The notes: a model not told the origin generated them from the letters alone. A stretch of 64,000 bases of DNA from Polynucleobacter sp. 73C-SIWE (GCF_018882465.1 NZ_JACVOK010000002.1:124001-188000); one strand, 5' to 3'; counted from the stretch's first letter, positions 50,399-62,286 are shown. Made by a program: numbers and translations.

Positions 50399-51186
50399 AA
50401 TCTCAGCCGAATTCAAGACCTACTATGCCTAAAAGCTTTCTCATTGCACTGATGTCTGCAACTCTGGCGCTGACTATTGGCTGTTCCACCCCTCGCACTA
50501 AGCCTGCTAGCGTCACAGATCGCTCTGGCGGGACTATTGCTAATGAGCCAACGCCACCGGGGTACTACCGAGTTAAAAGAGGGGACACTCTAGCGCGTAT
50601 TGCTCTTGATCATGGCCAGGCGCCACGGGATGTAGCGCAGTGGAATAAGGTAGAAAATCCGAACTTCAATCCCAATGTGATTGAAATAGGTGATTTGATT
50701 TTGGTTAAGCCGCCAGCAAGTGCTAAAGCTGCTAAGCCAGTCGATAAAAAATCGACTCCAAGCATTGATAAAGCAGATGCGCCTGCGCCAACCCCTGAAC
50801 CTACTAAGCCAGAAGTGGTAGCGGAGCCTGGTATTCGTTTGTCATGGCCTGCCAAAGGCAAGGTCACTGGTGAATTTAACGAAACCAATAAAGGTATCGA
50901 TATTGCTGGTAAGGTTGGCGAGCCGGTATTAGCAGCTTCGGATGGCAAAGTGGTTTACGCCGGCAATAGTTTGCGAGGTTACGGTAACTTAGTCATCGTC
51001 AAGCATGACAATACTTATCTCACTGCTTATGCGCACAACAGCAAGCTCTTAGTGAAAGAGGGCGATAGTGTGCGTAAGGGTCAAAAGATTGCTGAGATGG
51101 GTGACACTGATACCAATTCCCCTAAGCTCCATTTTGAATTGCGCGTCAACGGTAAGCCAGTCAATCCAACACCGTATCTGCAGTAA
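50395..51186 (+). CDS. nlpD: NlpD-like lipoprotein with LysM and M23 peptidase domain
   Basis: 263 residues. Lipobox T-I-G-C (Cys about 30). LysM domain [14 protein letters not shown] (about 57-70). Pro/Lys-rich linker, then a LytM/M23 domain (about 148-262) whose metal ligands look degenerate: G-I-D-I-A-G replaces the H-x-G-x-D pattern, though L-H-F-E-L-R is kept. It is therefore probably an activator of amidases, like E. coli NlpD, rather than an active peptidase. Confidence 0.92.
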   Translation: MKSQPNSRPTMPKSFLIALMSATLALTIGCSTPRTKPASVTDRSGGTIANEPTPPGYYRVKRGDTLARIALDHGQAPRDVAQWNKVENPNFNPNVIEIGDLILVKPPASAKAAKPVDKKSTPSIDKADAPAPTPEPTKPEVVAEPGIRLSWPAKGKVTGEFNETNKGIDIAGKVGEPVLAASDGKVVYAGNSLRGYGNLVIVKHDNTYLTAYAHNSKLLVKEGDSVRKGQKIAEMGDTDTNSPKLHFELRVNGKPVNPTPYLQ

Positions 51187-51203
51187 CGGTTCGGCAAGAG
51201 CGC

Positions 51204-52025
51204 ATGGCCACCGTTCTCGTATTTGATATTGAAACTATTCCTGATGTAGCGGGGATAAGGCGCCTGGAAGAGTATCCAGATTCCATGAGCGATGCCGAAG
51301 TAGCGGCTAAAGCCATGGCTGAGAGAGCGGCCAAAACGGGCAGTGAGTTTCTGCCACTCTTCTTGCAAAAAATTGTGGCCATTTCTTGTGTCATTCGTAG
51401 AACCACCAAAGAAGGCGCTCCACAAATTAAGGTTGGTACCTTAGGCACTCCGCAAGATGACGAGAAGGTATTGATTCAGGCTTTCTTTGATCTCATTGAG
51501 AAGTACACTCCCCAATTGGTTTCTTGGAACGGTAGCGGCTTTGATCTACCCGTTCTGCATTACCGTGCGCTGGCCAATCACATTCAAGCGCCACGCTACT
51601 GGGAGATGGGTGAGAGCCAAGAGGCCGATAGCCGTGACTTTAAATGGAATAACTACATCAGTCGTTATCACATGCGTCATCTCGACATGATGGATCTGTT
51701 GGCCAAATTCAATGGCAGAGCCAATGCACCTCTAGATGGCCTAGCAAAGCTGTGTGGTTTCCCAGGCAAGATGGGCATGGATGGCAGTCAAGTATGGCCT
51801 GCATATCAGGATGGCAAGATTGATGACATTCGTCGCTATTGCGAGACTGATGTTGTAAATACTTATCTCATGTATTGCCGTTTTCAATTACTGCGTGGCG
51901 GCTTCTCTTTAGATGAATACAAGGAAGAAATTGACTTTGTAAAAGCCTATTTGGAAAAAGAGGCCAAAGAGCCCAATGGTGGCCAGTGGCAAGAATATCT
52001 CCAAGGTTTTGCAGCGGATGCGTAG
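51204..52025 (+). CDS. PolB-like 3'-5' exonuclease
   Basis: 273 residues. Exo I motif F-D-I-E-T-I-P-D (about 6-13). Exo II-like W-N-G-S-G-F-D-L-P-V-L (about 109-119). Exo III-like Y-C-E-T-D-V-V-N-T-Y (about 212-221). This is the stand-alone DnaQ-fold 3'-5' exonuclease family related to the proofreading domain of DNA polymerase B. It overlaps the start of rlmD. Confidence 0.88.
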   Translation: MATVLVFDIETIPDVAGIRRLEEYPDSMSDAEVAAKAMAERAAKTGSEFLPLFLQKIVAISCVIRRTTKEGAPQIKVGTLGTPQDDEKVLIQAFFDLIEKYTPQLVSWNGSGFDLPVLHYRALANHIQAPRYWEMGESQEADSRDFKWNNYISRYHMRHLDMMDLLAKFNGRANAPLDGLAKLCGFPGKMGMDGSQVWPAYQDGKIDDIRRYCETDVVNTYLMYCRFQLLRGGFSLDEYKEEIDFVKAYLEKEAKEPNGGQWQEYLQGFAADA

Positions 52026-53454
52026 AGGCGATAAGCCAGTCAATATTGAAGTGACTGAGCCGGTAAGAGTTGAAGCCCTCGATTTGGATGCCCAAGGCAT
52101 TGCCCGCTTAGCACCAAACGAAGAAGAACTAATTCAAGGCCAAAGCGGCAAAGTCATTTTTATTCAGGGCGCATTGCCTACTGAGCTGGTGACTTATACC
52201 GTCACTAGTGATAAAGCCCGGTTTAGTAAAGCGAAAGTACGGCAGATCCTCAAGCCTGCGGTATTTAGGGCAGAGCCTAAGTGTGTAGCCTTTGGTATTT
52301 GTGGTGGTTGCACCATGCAGCACTTAGATATTCGTGCTCAGGTGGCAATGAAGCAGCGCGTCCTCGAAGATGATCTGCGGCATATTGCTAAGACCAAGCC
52401 CCAAGAAATTTTACGACCGATGGGCGGCCCTACCTGGGAATATCGTCATCGTGCACGCTTAAGTGCGGTAAATCGCTCGATTAAAAAAGGCACAGTACTC
52501 ATTGGCTTTCATGAAGGCAAGAGTAGTTATGTAGCTGACATGCTTGCTTGTGAGATTTTGCCCAAGCATGTATCTGATTTATTGCCAGAGTTACGTAAAT
52601 TAGTCATGGGCTTATCCATCGTAGATCGCATGCCGCAAATTGAAATTGCAGTAGGTGAGCCAGAAGAGCCCTTTTCTGAAGATCCCAAGAAAGCAAAACC
52701 CGTAACGGCATTGGTCTTTCGTATTCTGAATCCATTAACTGCAGATGATGAGCAGTTGCTACGTCAATTCGCAGATCAACATCAAGTCTGGATCTGGCTG
52801 CAGCCCAAGGGGATTGAGACTGTAGCCCCGTTCTATCCAGAGAATGGCAAGCTTTGCTACCGTCTACCTGAATTTGAAATCGAGATGCCCTTTAAGCCAG
52901 CCGATTTCACGCAAGTCAATCATATGATGAACCGCGCGCTTGTGAGCAGGGCGATTCGTTTGTTAGAAGTCAAAACATCTGATCGCGTACTCGATTTATT
53001 TTGTGGGCTTGGTAATTTCACCTTGCCACTTGCTAGAAAAGCAAATGAAGTGTTGGGCATAGAAGGTTTGGAAACCTTAACGACACGCGCAAAAGAAAAT
53101 GCCATACATAACAACTTAGCTTACAAAGCCAGTTTCATGAGAAGTGATTTATTTGAAGTCACTCCTGAAACTATTGCATCCTGGGGCAAAGCAGAGCGCT
53201 GGCTCATGGACCCTCCGCGTGAAGGTGCAATGGAAATCTGTAAATCGCTTGCAGACTTGCATACGCACAATAGTGATCTGCTTCCAGAGCGTATTGTGTA
53301 TGTCTCTTGTAATCCCAAGACTTTGGCTAGAGATGTCGAGATTTTGTGCCATCACGCTGGCTACTCACTCAGTAGCGCTGGGATCGTGAACATGTTCCCG
53401 CATACCTCCCATGTTGAATCAATGGCCGTTTTTGACCGTCCAAAGCCACTCTAA
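52018..53454 (+). CDS. rlmD: 23S rRNA (uracil-1939-C5)-methyltransferase RlmD
   Basis: 478 residues from ATG 52018, overlapping the exonuclease stop; the longer frame from 51976 is less likely. The TRAM domain starts V-E-A-L-D-L-D-A-Q-G-I-A-R. Four Cys of the iron-sulfur cluster include C-V-A-F-G-I-C-G-G-C (about 95-104). SAM motif D-L-F-C-G-L-G-N-F-T-L (about 338-348). Catalytic P-R-E-G and Y-V-S-C-N-P-K-T. It modifies 23S rRNA U1939. Confidence 0.93.
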   Translation: MRRGDKPVNIEVTEPVRVEALDLDAQGIARLAPNEEELIQGQSGKVIFIQGALPTELVTYTVTSDKARFSKAKVRQILKPAVFRAEPKCVAFGICGGCTMQHLDIRAQVAMKQRVLEDDLRHIAKTKPQEILRPMGGPTWEYRHRARLSAVNRSIKKGTVLIGFHEGKSSYVADMLACEILPKHVSDLLPELRKLVMGLSIVDRMPQIEIAVGEPEEPFSEDPKKAKPVTALVFRILNPLTADDEQLLRQFADQHQVWIWLQPKGIETVAPFYPENGKLCYRLPEFEIEMPFKPADFTQVNHMMNRALVSRAIRLLEVKTSDRVLDLFCGLGNFTLPLARKANEVLGIEGLETLTTRAKENAIHNNLAYKASFMRSDLFEVTPETIASWGKAERWLMDPPREGAMEICKSLADLHTHNSDLLPERIVYVSCNPKTLARDVEILCHHAGYSLSSAGIVNMFPHTSHVESMAVFDRPKPL

Positions 53455-53616
53455 TTCCCTGATTTAGAACCCTTTCCCAGATTCTTGGCGCCAATTGAGT
53501 GCATGAGGCTAAATCCCGGTGCAGTGATGATTCTTGCCAGCTTTTTGGAGGGGTAGATTGAAGTTGTGCAGCAATAGATAGCTGTTAACCATGTCATCAA
53601 ACACTGGGAGTGTGTC

Positions 53617-53697
53617 ATGCGAGGCTCAGATAGTTTTGCGATCATATTCATTTTGATAGCACTATCGTATGCGGTGAGCATGTTTGTAGCGAACTAA
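53617..53697 (+). CDS. Possible small membrane peptide
   Basis: 26 codons from ATG 53617 with GGGAG 6 bases upstream: a short polar start, then a hydrophobic stretch (F-A-I-I-F-I-L-I-A-L-S-Y-A-V). The shape resembles the small single-span protein at 13971. There is no homology evidence, so it may be chance. Confidence 0.3.
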   Translation: MRGSDSFAIIFILIALSYAVSMFVAN

Positions 53698-53725
53698 TCG
53701 TTCACAGACAAAAAGCTACGCAATG

Positions 53726-53748
53726 AAAAAGGCGCCCGCAGGCGCCTT
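53726..53748 (-). terminator. Rho-independent terminator after the YccA-like gene
   Basis: GGCGCC-CGCA-GGCGCC stem extended by AA/TT (53729-53748), followed on the minus strand by TTTTT (53726-53730). It lies 34 bases past the stop codon. Confidence 0.88.
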
Positions 53749-53781
53749 AGAGAACATCACACTAAAAAGTTCTTAGTCTTC

Positions 53782-54483
53782 TTACTCTTTATTGCCACCC
53801 ACAATACCCAAGAGGGCGAGTAGGTTGGTAAATACGTTGTAGACATCCAAGTAAATCGCTAAAGTAGCCATGATGTAGTTTGTCTCACCGCCATTGATAA
53901 CGCGTTGTACGTCAACCAGGATGAAGGCAGAGAAGATTGCAATAGCCAAGACCATTACAGTCAACATCAAAGCAGGTAGCTGCAACCAGATATTGGCCAG
54001 CGAAGCAACGATCAAGAGCAGTACGCCAACCATCAGCCATTTGCCCATGCCTGCAAAATCACTTTTGCTCACAGTGGCGATAGTCGCCATCACTGCGAAG
54101 ATAGCTGCTGTGCCACCAAAGGACAGCATGATTAGGGTCGCACCATTGCTGTAGCTGTTGAGCGTAAAGCCCACTAAACGGGACATCATGATGCCCATGA
54201 AGAAGGTGAAGCCTAACAGGAGTAGAACGCCCACGCCAGTCTCTTTGTTCTTCTCAATTGCCCAGAAGAAGCCAAAGGCAACTGCCATGAAGACGATGAA
54301 GCCAATAAACGGACTTCCACCAAAGAGGTCCAGACCCATCGCAACACCAAGCCAGGCACCAATCACTGTTGGAACCATGGATAGGGCTAAGAGGGCATAG
54401 GTATTGCGTAGTACGCGGTTACGTACCTGAATAGTGCTAATTGAGCCGGTTTGGCCAAAGCCGTAAGAGTTGAGATCACTCAT
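53782..54483 (-). CDS. Bax inhibitor-1/YccA family membrane protein
   Basis: 233 residues from ATG 54483, which has AAGGAG 8 bases upstream; longer readings lack this. Seven hydrophobic segments. It carries the family's conserved V-L-R-N-T-Y-A-L-L-A-L-S-M start and the C-terminal L-D-V-Y-N-V-F-T-N-L-L-A-L-L. Members such as YccA and YbhL modulate FtsH or act as pH-dependent channels. Confidence 0.93.
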   Translation of the reverse strand: MSDLNSYGFGQTGSISTIQVRNRVLRNTYALLALSMVPTVIGAWLGVAMGLDLFGGSPFIGFIVFMAVAFGFFWAIEKNKETGVGVLLLLGFTFFMGIMMSRLVGFTLNSYSNGATLIMLSFGGTAAIFAVMATIATVSKSDFAGMGKWLMVGVLLLIVASLANIWLQLPALMLTVMVLAIAIFSAFILVDVQRVINGGETNYIMATLAIYLDVYNVFTNLLALLGIVGGNKE

Positions 54484-54751
54484 ATTGACTCCTTCTTTCA
54501 AAGTAATTACATGAGCCCATGGAGGGCTGTCGACAGTAAGTATAGACAAAATGCCCCAATTTCAAGCCCCCTAATAAAAGACCTACAAAGTCAGGGCTTA
54601 TGCCCTGTAAATTCAAGGGCTTAGCCCTACAGACATAGGGGTAAATACGGTCAGGCAATGTATAATTTGGGGGTCGCTGAAGCGGGGTGGCTGTTTAAGC
54701 CATTTAGACCCCATTCGGCAAATATCTTTGAATTCACTATTGGAGTCTTGC

Positions 54752-55177
54752 ATGGCAATTGAACGCACCCTTTCTATTATCAAACCTGATGCTGTCGCTA
54801 AAAACGTCATCGGCAAAATTTATGACCGTTTTGAATCTGCTGGTTTGAAGATTGTTGCTTCCAGAATGGCGCATCTCTCACAAGTTGAGGCTGAGCAGTT
54901 CTACGGCGTTCACAAGGATCGTCCTTTCTTCAAAGATTTGGTGAACTTCATGATTTCTGGTCCTGTCATGATTCAAGTATTGCAAGGCGAAGGCGCGATT
55001 GCTAAGAATCGTGATTTGATGGGCGCTACCGATCCTAAGAAGGCAGAAAAAGGCACAATTCGTGCTGATTTTGCTGACAGTATTGATGCAAATGCTGTTC
55101 ATGGTTCTGATGCTCCTGAAACAGCTGCTGTGGAAGTTGCTTTCTTCTTCCCAGGCATGAATGTTTTTAATCGTTAA
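54752..55177 (+). CDS. ndk: Nucleoside diphosphate kinase
   Basis: 141 residues from ATG 54752 (GGAG at 54742-54745). [12 protein letters not shown] start, R-D-L-M-G-A-T-D-P and the active-site histidine in N-A-V-H-G-S-D (His about 117). It balances NTP and dNTP pools. It is the first gene of the conserved ndk-rlmN-ispG-hisS-yfgM-bamB-der series. Confidence 0.98.
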   Translation: MAIERTLSIIKPDAVAKNVIGKIYDRFESAGLKIVASRMAHLSQVEAEQFYGVHKDRPFFKDLVNFMISGPVMIQVLQGEGAIAKNRDLMGATDPKKAEKGTIRADFADSIDANAVHGSDAPETAAVEVAFFFPGMNVFNR

Positions 55178-55219
55178 TCACTGATTAATCGATTAGCTAT
55201 TTATTCATAAGTAGGCGCA

Positions 55220-56407
55220 TTGACCTCCCCGCGCGTAAATCTCTTAGATTTTGACGCTGACCAAATGGCAGCGTATGTCGCGGGGTTGAATGAAAAGCCC
55301 TTTAGGGCAAAGCAGCTCATGCAGTGGATACACCAACGGGGTATATCTGACATCAATGACATGAGTGATTTAGCAAAAAGCTTTAGAGCAACATTGCTAG
55401 ACAAAGCGGAAGTACTCTCTCTTCCCATTATTAAAGACGAACACGCTGCAGACGGCACACGTAAGTGGCTATTGGATGTGGGCGCTGGTAACGCGGTTGA
55501 GTCCGTGTTTATTCCTGAAGATGATCGAGGTACCTTGTGTATTTCTTCTCAAGCAGGGTGCGCAGTCAATTGCCGTTTTTGCTCTACAGGTCATCAAGGC
55601 TTCTCGCGCAACCTCACTTCCGGTGAAATCATTGGACAACTCTGGTTTGCAGAGCATCTATTGCGCAATGATCCAGAAGCTGTCCGTAGAATTGAAAAAT
55701 ATCCAACCCCGGGCTGGGAGCACACTGGTCGCGTCATCTCGAATGTGGTCATGATGGGAATGGGCGAGCCCTTACTCAACTATGACAATGTAGTCTCAGC
55801 ATTGCGTTTAATGCTGGATGACAGAGCCTATGGTTTATCGCGTCGACGCGTCACCGTTTCTACATCGGGTGTAGTGCCAATGATTGATCGACTCGCACAA
55901 GATTGTCCAGTTGCATTGGCAGTGTCATTGCATGCGCCCAACGACCAGTTGCGTGATCAGCTGGTACCGCTGAATCAAAAGTACCCATTACATGAATTAC
56001 TCGATGCCTGTGAGCGTTACTTGCCATTTGCGCCAAGAGACTTTCTCACTTTTGAATACTGCATGCTCGATGGCGTGAACGATTCCGATATTCAAGCAAA
56101 AGAATTGGTTCGCTTACTGAAGAACATTAAGTGCAAAATTAACCTGATTCCATTTAATCCGTTTCCAGAGTCTGGTCTGAAGCGCTCGTCAGCTCAGCGG
56201 GTAAACGCTTTTGCTAGCATTCTCTTAGATGCGGGCATGGTAGCGACTGTGCGCAAGACTCGTGGTGATGATATTGCTGCTGCCTGTGGGCAGTTAGCAG
56301 GTGATGTTATTGATCGCACTCGAGTGCGTGAACGTGCAGTACACGATGCAGACATCATTACAGAATCACAAGAGCAGCCAATCGAATGGCTCAAAAAGTT
56401 AAATTAA
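55220..56407 (+). CDS. rlmN: 23S rRNA A2503 / tRNA A37 methyltransferase RlmN
   Basis: 395 residues as read from TTG 55220. Radical-SAM cluster C-A-V-N-C-R-F-C (about 114-121). Second catalytic Cys in A-A-A-C-G-Q-L-A-G near the C-terminus. G-M-G-E-P-L-L-N-Y motif. It methylates C2 of A2503 in 23S rRNA and A37 in some tRNAs. The N-terminal start is uncertain as no strong SD site is visible. Confidence 0.96.
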   Translation: MTSPRVNLLDFDADQMAAYVAGLNEKPFRAKQLMQWIHQRGISDINDMSDLAKSFRATLLDKAEVLSLPIIKDEHAADGTRKWLLDVGAGNAVESVFIPEDDRGTLCISSQAGCAVNCRFCSTGHQGFSRNLTSGEIIGQLWFAEHLLRNDPEAVRRIEKYPTPGWEHTGRVISNVVMMGMGEPLLNYDNVVSALRLMLDDRAYGLSRRRVTVSTSGVVPMIDRLAQDCPVALAVSLHAPNDQLRDQLVPLNQKYPLHELLDACERYLPFAPRDFLTFEYCMLDGVNDSDIQAKELVRLLKNIKCKINLIPFNPFPESGLKRSSAQRVNAFASILLDAGMVATVRKTRGDDIAAACGQLAGDVIDRTRVRERAVHDADIITESQEQPIEWLKKLN

Positions 56408-56420
56408 GGATTAGATCCCT

Positions 56421-57689
56421 ATGAGCTCTAATAATTCATCAGCAAAACTCTTGCTAGGACCATCCCCTAAGCGCTTAACCCGTCAAGCAACTATTGCCTG
56501 GAAAAGTAACATCATTACCGTAGGTGGTGACGCCCCCGTACGCGTGCAATCTATGACTAATACCGATACGGCAGATGCAGTTGGTACGGCGATACAGATT
56601 AAAGAGTTGGCACGTGCTGGTTCTGAGATGGTGCGGATTACAGTCAACACACCAGAAGCTGCAGCAGCCGTTCCCTATATTCGTGAGCAACTAGATAAGA
56701 TGGATATCTTGGTGCCATTGATTGGCGACTTTCATTACAACGGCCATACCTTATTAAACGATTTCCCTGACTGCGCTAAAGCACTCTCGAAGTACCGTAT
56801 TAATCCTGGCAATGTGGGTAAGGGCGCTAAGCGTGATCCACAGTTTGCACAAATGATTGAAGCAGCTTGCAAATACGATAAGCCAATTCGCATTGGCGTG
56901 AACTGGGGAAGCTTAGACCAAGATCTGTTGGCATCCATTATGGACAGTAATGCCGCTTTAGCAGAACCGAAGACTGCACAAGAGGTCATGATTGAGGCTT
57001 TGATTCAGTCAGCATTACAGTCGGCAGAAAAAGCCGTTGAGCTGGGTATGAACCCTAATCAAATTTTGTTGTCTTGCAAAGTCAGTAATGTGCAAGACTT
57101 AGTTGCTGTCTATCGTGATCTTTCGAATCGCTCTGACTATCCACTGCACTTAGGTTTAACTGAGGCGGGTATGGGTAGCAAAGGTATTGTGTCTTCTACT
57201 GCAGCAATGGGTATTTTGTTGCAAGAAGGAATTGGCGATACGATTCGGGTTTCCTTGACGCCTGATCCAGGGGCTCCTCGTGAGAACGAGGTGATTGTTG
57301 CTCAAGAGATTTTACAAACCATGGGCTTGCGTAATTTCACGCCCATGGTGATTGCATGCCCTGGTTGTGGCAGAACTACCAGCACAACTTTCCAGGAGTT
57401 GGCTGCTGATATTCAATCGTATCTGCGCCAACAAATGCCTATTTGGAAGAAAACTCACCCAGGTGTTGAGAATATGAATGTGGCTGTGATGGGTTGTATT
57501 GTGAATGGCCCAGGCGAGAGTAAGCACGCTAATATTGGGATTTCTTTACCAGGGACGGGGGAGACACCAGCAGCCCCGGTATTTGTGGATGGCGTTAAAG
57601 TCAAAACATTACGCGGTGAAAATATTGCGCAAGATTTTCAGGTCATCGTGGATGAATACGTGAAGCAGAATTACGCAGCAAAAGCCTAA
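56421..57689 (+). CDS. ispG: 4-hydroxy-3-methylbut-2-en-1-yl diphosphate synthase IspG
   Basis: 422 residues. [11 protein letters not shown] near the start. 4Fe-4S ligands in A-C-P-G-C-G-R-T (about 313-320) and G-C-I-V-N-G-P-G-E (about 356-364). MEP isoprenoid pathway, next to last step. The loop between about residues 115-190 is longer than in E. coli (372 residues), as usual for betaproteobacteria. Confidence 0.97.
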   Translation: MSSNNSSAKLLLGPSPKRLTRQATIAWKSNIITVGGDAPVRVQSMTNTDTADAVGTAIQIKELARAGSEMVRITVNTPEAAAAVPYIREQLDKMDILVPLIGDFHYNGHTLLNDFPDCAKALSKYRINPGNVGKGAKRDPQFAQMIEAACKYDKPIRIGVNWGSLDQDLLASIMDSNAALAEPKTAQEVMIEALIQSALQSAEKAVELGMNPNQILLSCKVSNVQDLVAVYRDLSNRSDYPLHLGLTEAGMGSKGIVSSTAAMGILLQEGIGDTIRVSLTPDPGAPRENEVIVAQEILQTMGLRNFTPMVIACPGCGRTTSTTFQELAADIQSYLRQQMPIWKKTHPGVENMNVAVMGCIVNGPGESKHANIGISLPGTGETPAAPVFVDGVKVKTLRGENIAQDFQVIVDEYVKQNYAAKA

Positions 57690-57719
57690 TAGATCTAAAT
57701 TAGTAGAACAAGAATAAAA

Positions 57720-59039
57720 ATGACTGATCAAACTAGTAAAACTAAAGCCCAAAAAATTAATGGCGTACGCGGCATGAATGATTTGCTGCCAGCCGATGCT
57801 GCGCAGTGGGCTCATCTTGATCATGTCCTGCGTGATTTAACACGTGCTTATGGTTATGAGTTCTTACGAACACCGATTGTTGAAGCAACGGCAGTATTTC
57901 AGCGTGGTATTGGAGAAGTGACCGATATTGTTGAAAAAGAAATGTATTCCTTTGAGGACCGTTTAAATGGTGAGCAACTCACTTTGCGTCCCGAAGGTAC
58001 TGCTGCATTAGTACGTTCCGTGATTGAAAACAATTTGCTATACGAAGGACCTAAGCGTCTTTGGTATACCGGCCCAATGTTTCGTCATGAGCGCCCACAG
58101 CGTGGCCGCTATCGCCAGTTCCACCAGTTTGGCGTTGAAGCTTTAGGCTTTGCCGGGCCTGACATCGATGCTGAAATTATTCTCATGGGACAACGTCTTT
58201 GGGATGAGCTGGGTCTCAAAGGTGTGCGTTTGGAGATTAACTCTCTAGGGCAGGCTAATGAGCGTGCAGAGCATCGCGCTGCGCTGGTAACTTACTTTGA
58301 GAAAAATAAGTCACAACTAGATGAAGACTCACAGCGTCGCCTGATGAGTAATCCTTTGCGTATTTTGGATTCTAAAAATCCAGAGATGCAGGCATTGATC
58401 GAGGGTGCACCAAAGTTATTGGATTTTTTGGGCGAAGAATCTCTTGCACATTTCAACGCAGTTCAGGCGTTAATCAAAGCCAATAATATTCCTTGCAAGA
58501 TTAATCCGCGTTTAGTACGTGGCTTGGATTATTACAACCTCACTGTATTTGAGTGGATCACAGATGAGTTGGGTGCGCAGGGTACGATTGCCGGGGGTGG
58601 TCGTTACGATCCACTTATTGAGCGCATGGGTGGTAAAGCTGCTCCTGCGTGTGGTTGGGCAATGGGAATGGAGCGTGTTTTAGAGCTCATGAAAGTCTCT
58701 GGATCATTGCCAGAGGCGCAATCCCAATGCGATATCTTTGTCTTGCATCAGGGCGGCGAAACCTTAACTGCTGCCATGATCATTGCCGAGCGTCTCCGTA
58801 GTGCTGGTGTCGATACCATCCTGTTCTGCCCACCAGATGGCCAATCTGCTAGCTTTAAGTCACAAATGAAGAAGGCCGATGCTAGTGGGGCAGCCTTTGC
58901 AGTCATCATTGGCCCAGACGAATTAGCCAAGAATGAGGCTCAGATCAAAGACTTGCGTGCTAGCGGCGAGCAAAAGGCCGTCCCTCTCGATGGGGTACTA
59001 GAGGCCGTAATTGATGCCTTGGTGGGCGCCTCCGAATAG
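57720..59039 (+). CDS. hisS: Histidyl-tRNA synthetase
   Basis: 439 residues. Motif 1 region [10 protein letters not shown]. Motif 2 [14 protein letters not shown]. His-binding L-V-R-G-L-D-Y-Y-N and G-G-G-R-Y-D. Motif 3 [10 protein letters not shown]-terminal anticodon-binding domain follows. It charges tRNA-His. Confidence 0.98.
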   Translation: MTDQTSKTKAQKINGVRGMNDLLPADAAQWAHLDHVLRDLTRAYGYEFLRTPIVEATAVFQRGIGEVTDIVEKEMYSFEDRLNGEQLTLRPEGTAALVRSVIENNLLYEGPKRLWYTGPMFRHERPQRGRYRQFHQFGVEALGFAGPDIDAEIILMGQRLWDELGLKGVRLEINSLGQANERAEHRAALVTYFEKNKSQLDEDSQRRLMSNPLRILDSKNPEMQALIEGAPKLLDFLGEESLAHFNAVQALIKANNIPCKINPRLVRGLDYYNLTVFEWITDELGAQGTIAGGGRYDPLIERMGGKAAPACGWAMGMERVLELMKVSGSLPEAQSQCDIFVLHQGGETLTAAMIIAERLRSAGVDTILFCPPDGQSASFKSQMKKADASGAAFAVIIGPDELAKNEAQIKDLRASGEQKAVPLDGVLEAVIDALVGASE

Positions 59040-59099
59040 AATGAGTCTATTGATTGCGTTTAATAGCAATAAAACCCTTATTAATTAGCTTGGATTCAC

Positions 59100-59759
59100 A
59101 TGCCTTTAGATCTAGAAGAACAAGAACAGTTAGACCAATTTAAAGCGTTTTGGCAAAAGTACCGTAATTTGATTACTGGTGTTCTAACGGTTGTCTTGTT
59201 TGCATATGCTGCATATAGTGGTTATGGATGGTGGCGTAATAACCAAGCTTTGGAAGCTTCCAAGCTTTACGAAACGATGGTGAGTGCTATTGCCAAGGGC
59301 GATAAAGAGCAGACTTTGCGCGCTGCCGATGATATGCAAAAAGATTTTGCTCGCACACCTTATGCAGCAATGTCGAGCTTGATTGCTGCACGGATTGCAT
59401 CTGATGCAGGTGATAGTGCAAAGGCGCTTGATTACTTACGTTGGACTGCTAAGAATGCATCGAATGATGGTTACTTGGCCTTAGCAAAATTACGCCTAGT
59501 AGCTCAGCTCATTGAGCAGGGTAGTGAAAAAGATTTCGCTGAAGCTGATCTAGTTCTGAAGGAAAGCCCAATTACGGGCTTCGAAGCTTTGTGGCTAGAG
59601 CGACGTGGTGACTGGTATTTAGCGCAGAAGAAAAATGCTGATGCTAAAAAAAGCTACGAAGATGCCTGGAAAAAATTAGATCAAGCTAAAGAATTCCCAG
59701 AAGAAGCGCGCCGTCTCTTGAAGGTGAAGCTCGATGCCGTTGGAGGAGTGGCTAAGTGA
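59100..59759 (+). CDS. YfgM-like tetratricopeptide membrane protein
   Basis: 219 residues. A cytoplasmic N-terminus (E-E-Q-E-Q-L-D-Q-F-K-A-F-W) and a single membrane segment (about 22-42) precede TPR-like helices. It is the ancillary SecYEG chaperone-type protein (YfgM/Tol-Pal-like TPR_21). The position between hisS and bamB is the conserved one. Confidence 0.92.
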   Translation: MPLDLEEQEQLDQFKAFWQKYRNLITGVLTVVLFAYAAYSGYGWWRNNQALEASKLYETMVSAIAKGDKEQTLRAADDMQKDFARTPYAAMSSLIAARIASDAGDSAKALDYLRWTAKNASNDGYLALAKLRLVAQLIEQGSEKDFAEADLVLKESPITGFEALWLERRGDWYLAQKKNADAKKSYEDAWKKLDQAKEFPEEARRLLKVKLDAVGGVAK

Positions 59760-60925
59760 TGACTGTCAAGATCAATGCTATGAAACGTCTGCTAAGACTT
59801 GCTAGCACCACTATCCTTGTGGGCGTAGTCGCGACAGCATTGATTGCATGTTCTGGTAGTTCTCGCGTCCGCAAGCCCTCTGAGTTAATGGCCGTGACCA
59901 ATCAGTTTGATATGCAACAGGTATGGTCAACCAATGTCGGCTCTTCTGAAGGCTTTAATTTTCATCCAATCGTGGCTGGCGATGCGGTGTATGCAGCTTC
60001 ACACCGCGGTAACTTGGCAAAGATTGACTTAGCCACAGGCAATAAGGTTTGGGAGGCCTCTGTTCCTGAGCGCTTATCCATTGGCCCCGGATCTGATGGT
60101 CGTACTACGGTTGCTGTGAGTACCCGTGGCACCGTCTATGCCTATGACGATACTGGCAAGCAGATTTGGAAAGTCAGTGTTAGCAGTGAAGTCTTGAGTG
60201 AGCCTATTGTTGCTGGCGGAGTGGTGATTGTGCGAGCACTTGATAATCGTTTTATCGGTTTGGATGCGCAAACGGGTGTACGCAAGTGGATTTATCAGCG
60301 CCAACAATCCGCTTTATCGCTGCGCGTTGGTTACGGCATGCTGGCAATTGGGAATGAAGTAATTGTGACCGGCTTTGCTGGTGGACGCTTTGGCATGATT
60401 GCGATCGCGAATGGCGGTTTAGTTTGGGAAACTCCTGTGTCATTTCCAAAAGGCTTCTCGGAAATCGAGCGCTTAAATGATGTCACTGCTAAACCCAGTA
60501 TGGAAGGCGATATTATCTGCGCCGTCTCTTATCAGGGCCGCATTGGCTGTGGTCAGGCACGTACCGGAAACCTCTTATGGTTTAAAGATTACTCGAGCTA
60601 TACCGGCACCTCTCAAAGCACTGAGATGGTTTTTTCGGCTAACGAAAAATCCCATGTGACTGCATTTGCTACTAAAGACGGTACACAGATTTGGGAAAAT
60701 ACCCAACTCACATTCCGTGATTTAGGTGAGTCCTTGGCAGTTGGTAAAGTTTTACTCATGGGTGATGCACAGGGTTATGTGCATGCATTCGCACAGGCGA
60801 ATGGCGAGATGGTTGCGCGTATTCGTCACGACAGTAACAAAATTTCCGCTGCTCCAATTGCAGTAGGCGGACTCATCTTGATTCAATCTCAGGGTGGAAA
60901 AATCACGGCGTATAGTCCTAAATGA
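59759..60925 (+). CDS. bamB: Outer-membrane assembly lipoprotein BamB
   Basis: About 388 residues (start ATG 59759; ATG 59780 gives a more typical signal peptide). Lipobox L-I-A-C. An eight-bladed beta-propeller with PQQ-like repeats: [23 protein letters not shown] and others. Part of the BAM complex inserting outer-membrane proteins. It overlaps yfgM and der by 1-4 bases. Confidence 0.95.
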   Translation: MTVKINAMKRLLRLASTTILVGVVATALIACSGSSRVRKPSELMAVTNQFDMQQVWSTNVGSSEGFNFHPIVAGDAVYAASHRGNLAKIDLATGNKVWEASVPERLSIGPGSDGRTTVAVSTRGTVYAYDDTGKQIWKVSVSSEVLSEPIVAGGVVIVRALDNRFIGLDAQTGVRKWIYQRQQSALSLRVGYGMLAIGNEVIVTGFAGGRFGMIAIANGGLVWETPVSFPKGFSEIERLNDVTAKPSMEGDIICAVSYQGRIGCGQARTGNLLWFKDYSSYTGTSQSTEMVFSANEKSHVTAFATKDGTQIWENTQLTFRDLGESLAVGKVLLMGDAQGYVHAFAQANGEMVARIRHDSNKISAAPIAVGGLILIQSQGGKITAYSPK

Positions 60926-62286
60926 ATCCAGTCATCACTATCGTCGGCCGCCCCAATGTTGGGAAGTCGACACTTTTTAATCGTCTAACCCGTTCGCGCG
61001 ATGCCCTAGTAGCAGATTTTTCAGGGCTCACAAGGGATCGCCATTACGGCAAAGGTCGTATCGGTGAGCGCGCATTTATTTGTGTCGATACCGGTGGCTT
61101 TGAGCCTGTTGCCAAGACCGGCATTGTTGCTGAGATGGCAAAGCAGACTAAGCAAGCTGTAGCCGAATCTGACATTGTGATCTTCTTGGTAGATGGTCGC
61201 CTGGGTATGGCACCACAAGACCGTGTCATCGCAGACTTCTTACGTAAGACCGGTCGCCCAATCATTCTGGCGGTTAATAAAACCGAAGGTATGCAGGCTG
61301 GTGTCGTGACTGCAGACTTTCATGAACTTGGTTTAGGCGAGCCATTTCCAATCTCTTCTGCCCATGGCGACGGTGTTCGCGGATTAATCGATGACGCCCT
61401 AGATTCTTTAGGCATTGCTGAGCCAGATGAAGAGGAATTGGCAAACGACCCAAATCGCCCAATGAAGATTGCGGTAGTAGGCCGACCAAACGTTGGTAAA
61501 TCCACTTTGATTAATAAGTTGATCGGTGAAGAGCGGGTGATTGCATTTGATATGCCCGGCACAACCCGTGATGCGATTGAAGTGCCCTTTGAGCGTAATG
61601 GCAAACCTTATGTATTGGTTGATACGGCTGGCTTGCGCCGTCGTGGCAAAGTATTTGAGGCAATTGAAAAGTTCTCAGTGGTTAAAACATTACAAGCGAT
61701 TGCAGACTGTAATGTGGTGATCTTGATGCTCGATGCGCAGCAAGATATTTCAGAGCAAGATGCGCATATTGCGGGATTTATCGTTGAAGCAGGTCGAGCA
61801 CTAGTCGTTGCTGTGAACAAGTGGGATGGTATTGATTCCTACGTTAAAGAACGCGCGCGTTTAGAGATTGCGCAAAAATTACGCTTCTTGGATTTTGCAA
61901 ACGTACATCCGATCTCGGCGAAAAAAGGTACGGGCCTCAAAGAGTTATTTAAAGATGTGGACGCTGCCTATGCAGCCGCAATGGCCAAATTGCCTACCCC
62001 ACGTTTGACTCGCATCTTGCAAGAAGCTATTGAGCATCAACAACCCAAACGGGTTGGTATGGGTCGTCCGAAATTACGTTATGCGCACCAAGGGGGCATG
62101 AACCCCCCAATCGTCGTTATTCATGGAACATCATTGAGTGGCGTAACCGATAGTTATAAGCGTTACCTGGAAGGGCGCTTTAGGGATGTATTCAAGCTGC
62201 GGGGCACCCCTCTAAGGATTCAGATGAATACCGCCAAAAACCCCTATGTGGATGCGGATAAAGGTAAAAAAGGCAAAAAGCGCTAA
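60922..62286 (+). CDS. der: Ribosome biogenesis GTPase Der (EngA)
   Basis: 454 residues. Two tandem GTPase domains, each with G-R-P-N-V-G-K-S-T (about 8-16 and 189-197), D-T-x-G and N-K-x-D/E motifs: N-K-T-E in the first and N-K-W-D in the second. A C-terminal KH-like domain and a Lys-rich end (K-G-K-K-G-K-K-R) follow. It is required for 50S maturation. Confidence 0.98.
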   Translation: MNPVITIVGRPNVGKSTLFNRLTRSRDALVADFSGLTRDRHYGKGRIGERAFICVDTGGFEPVAKTGIVAEMAKQTKQAVAESDIVIFLVDGRLGMAPQDRVIADFLRKTGRPIILAVNKTEGMQAGVVTADFHELGLGEPFPISSAHGDGVRGLIDDALDSLGIAEPDEEELANDPNRPMKIAVVGRPNVGKSTLINKLIGEERVIAFDMPGTTRDAIEVPFERNGKPYVLVDTAGLRRRGKVFEAIEKFSVVKTLQAIADCNVVILMLDAQQDISEQDAHIAGFIVEAGRALVVAVNKWDGIDSYVKERARLEIAQKLRFLDFANVHPISAKKGTGLKELFKDVDAAYAAAMAKLPTPRLTRILQEAIEHQQPKRVGMGRPKLRYAHQGGMNPPIVVIHGTSLSGVTDSYKRYLEGRFRDVFKLRGTPLRIQMNTAKNPYVDADKGKKGKKR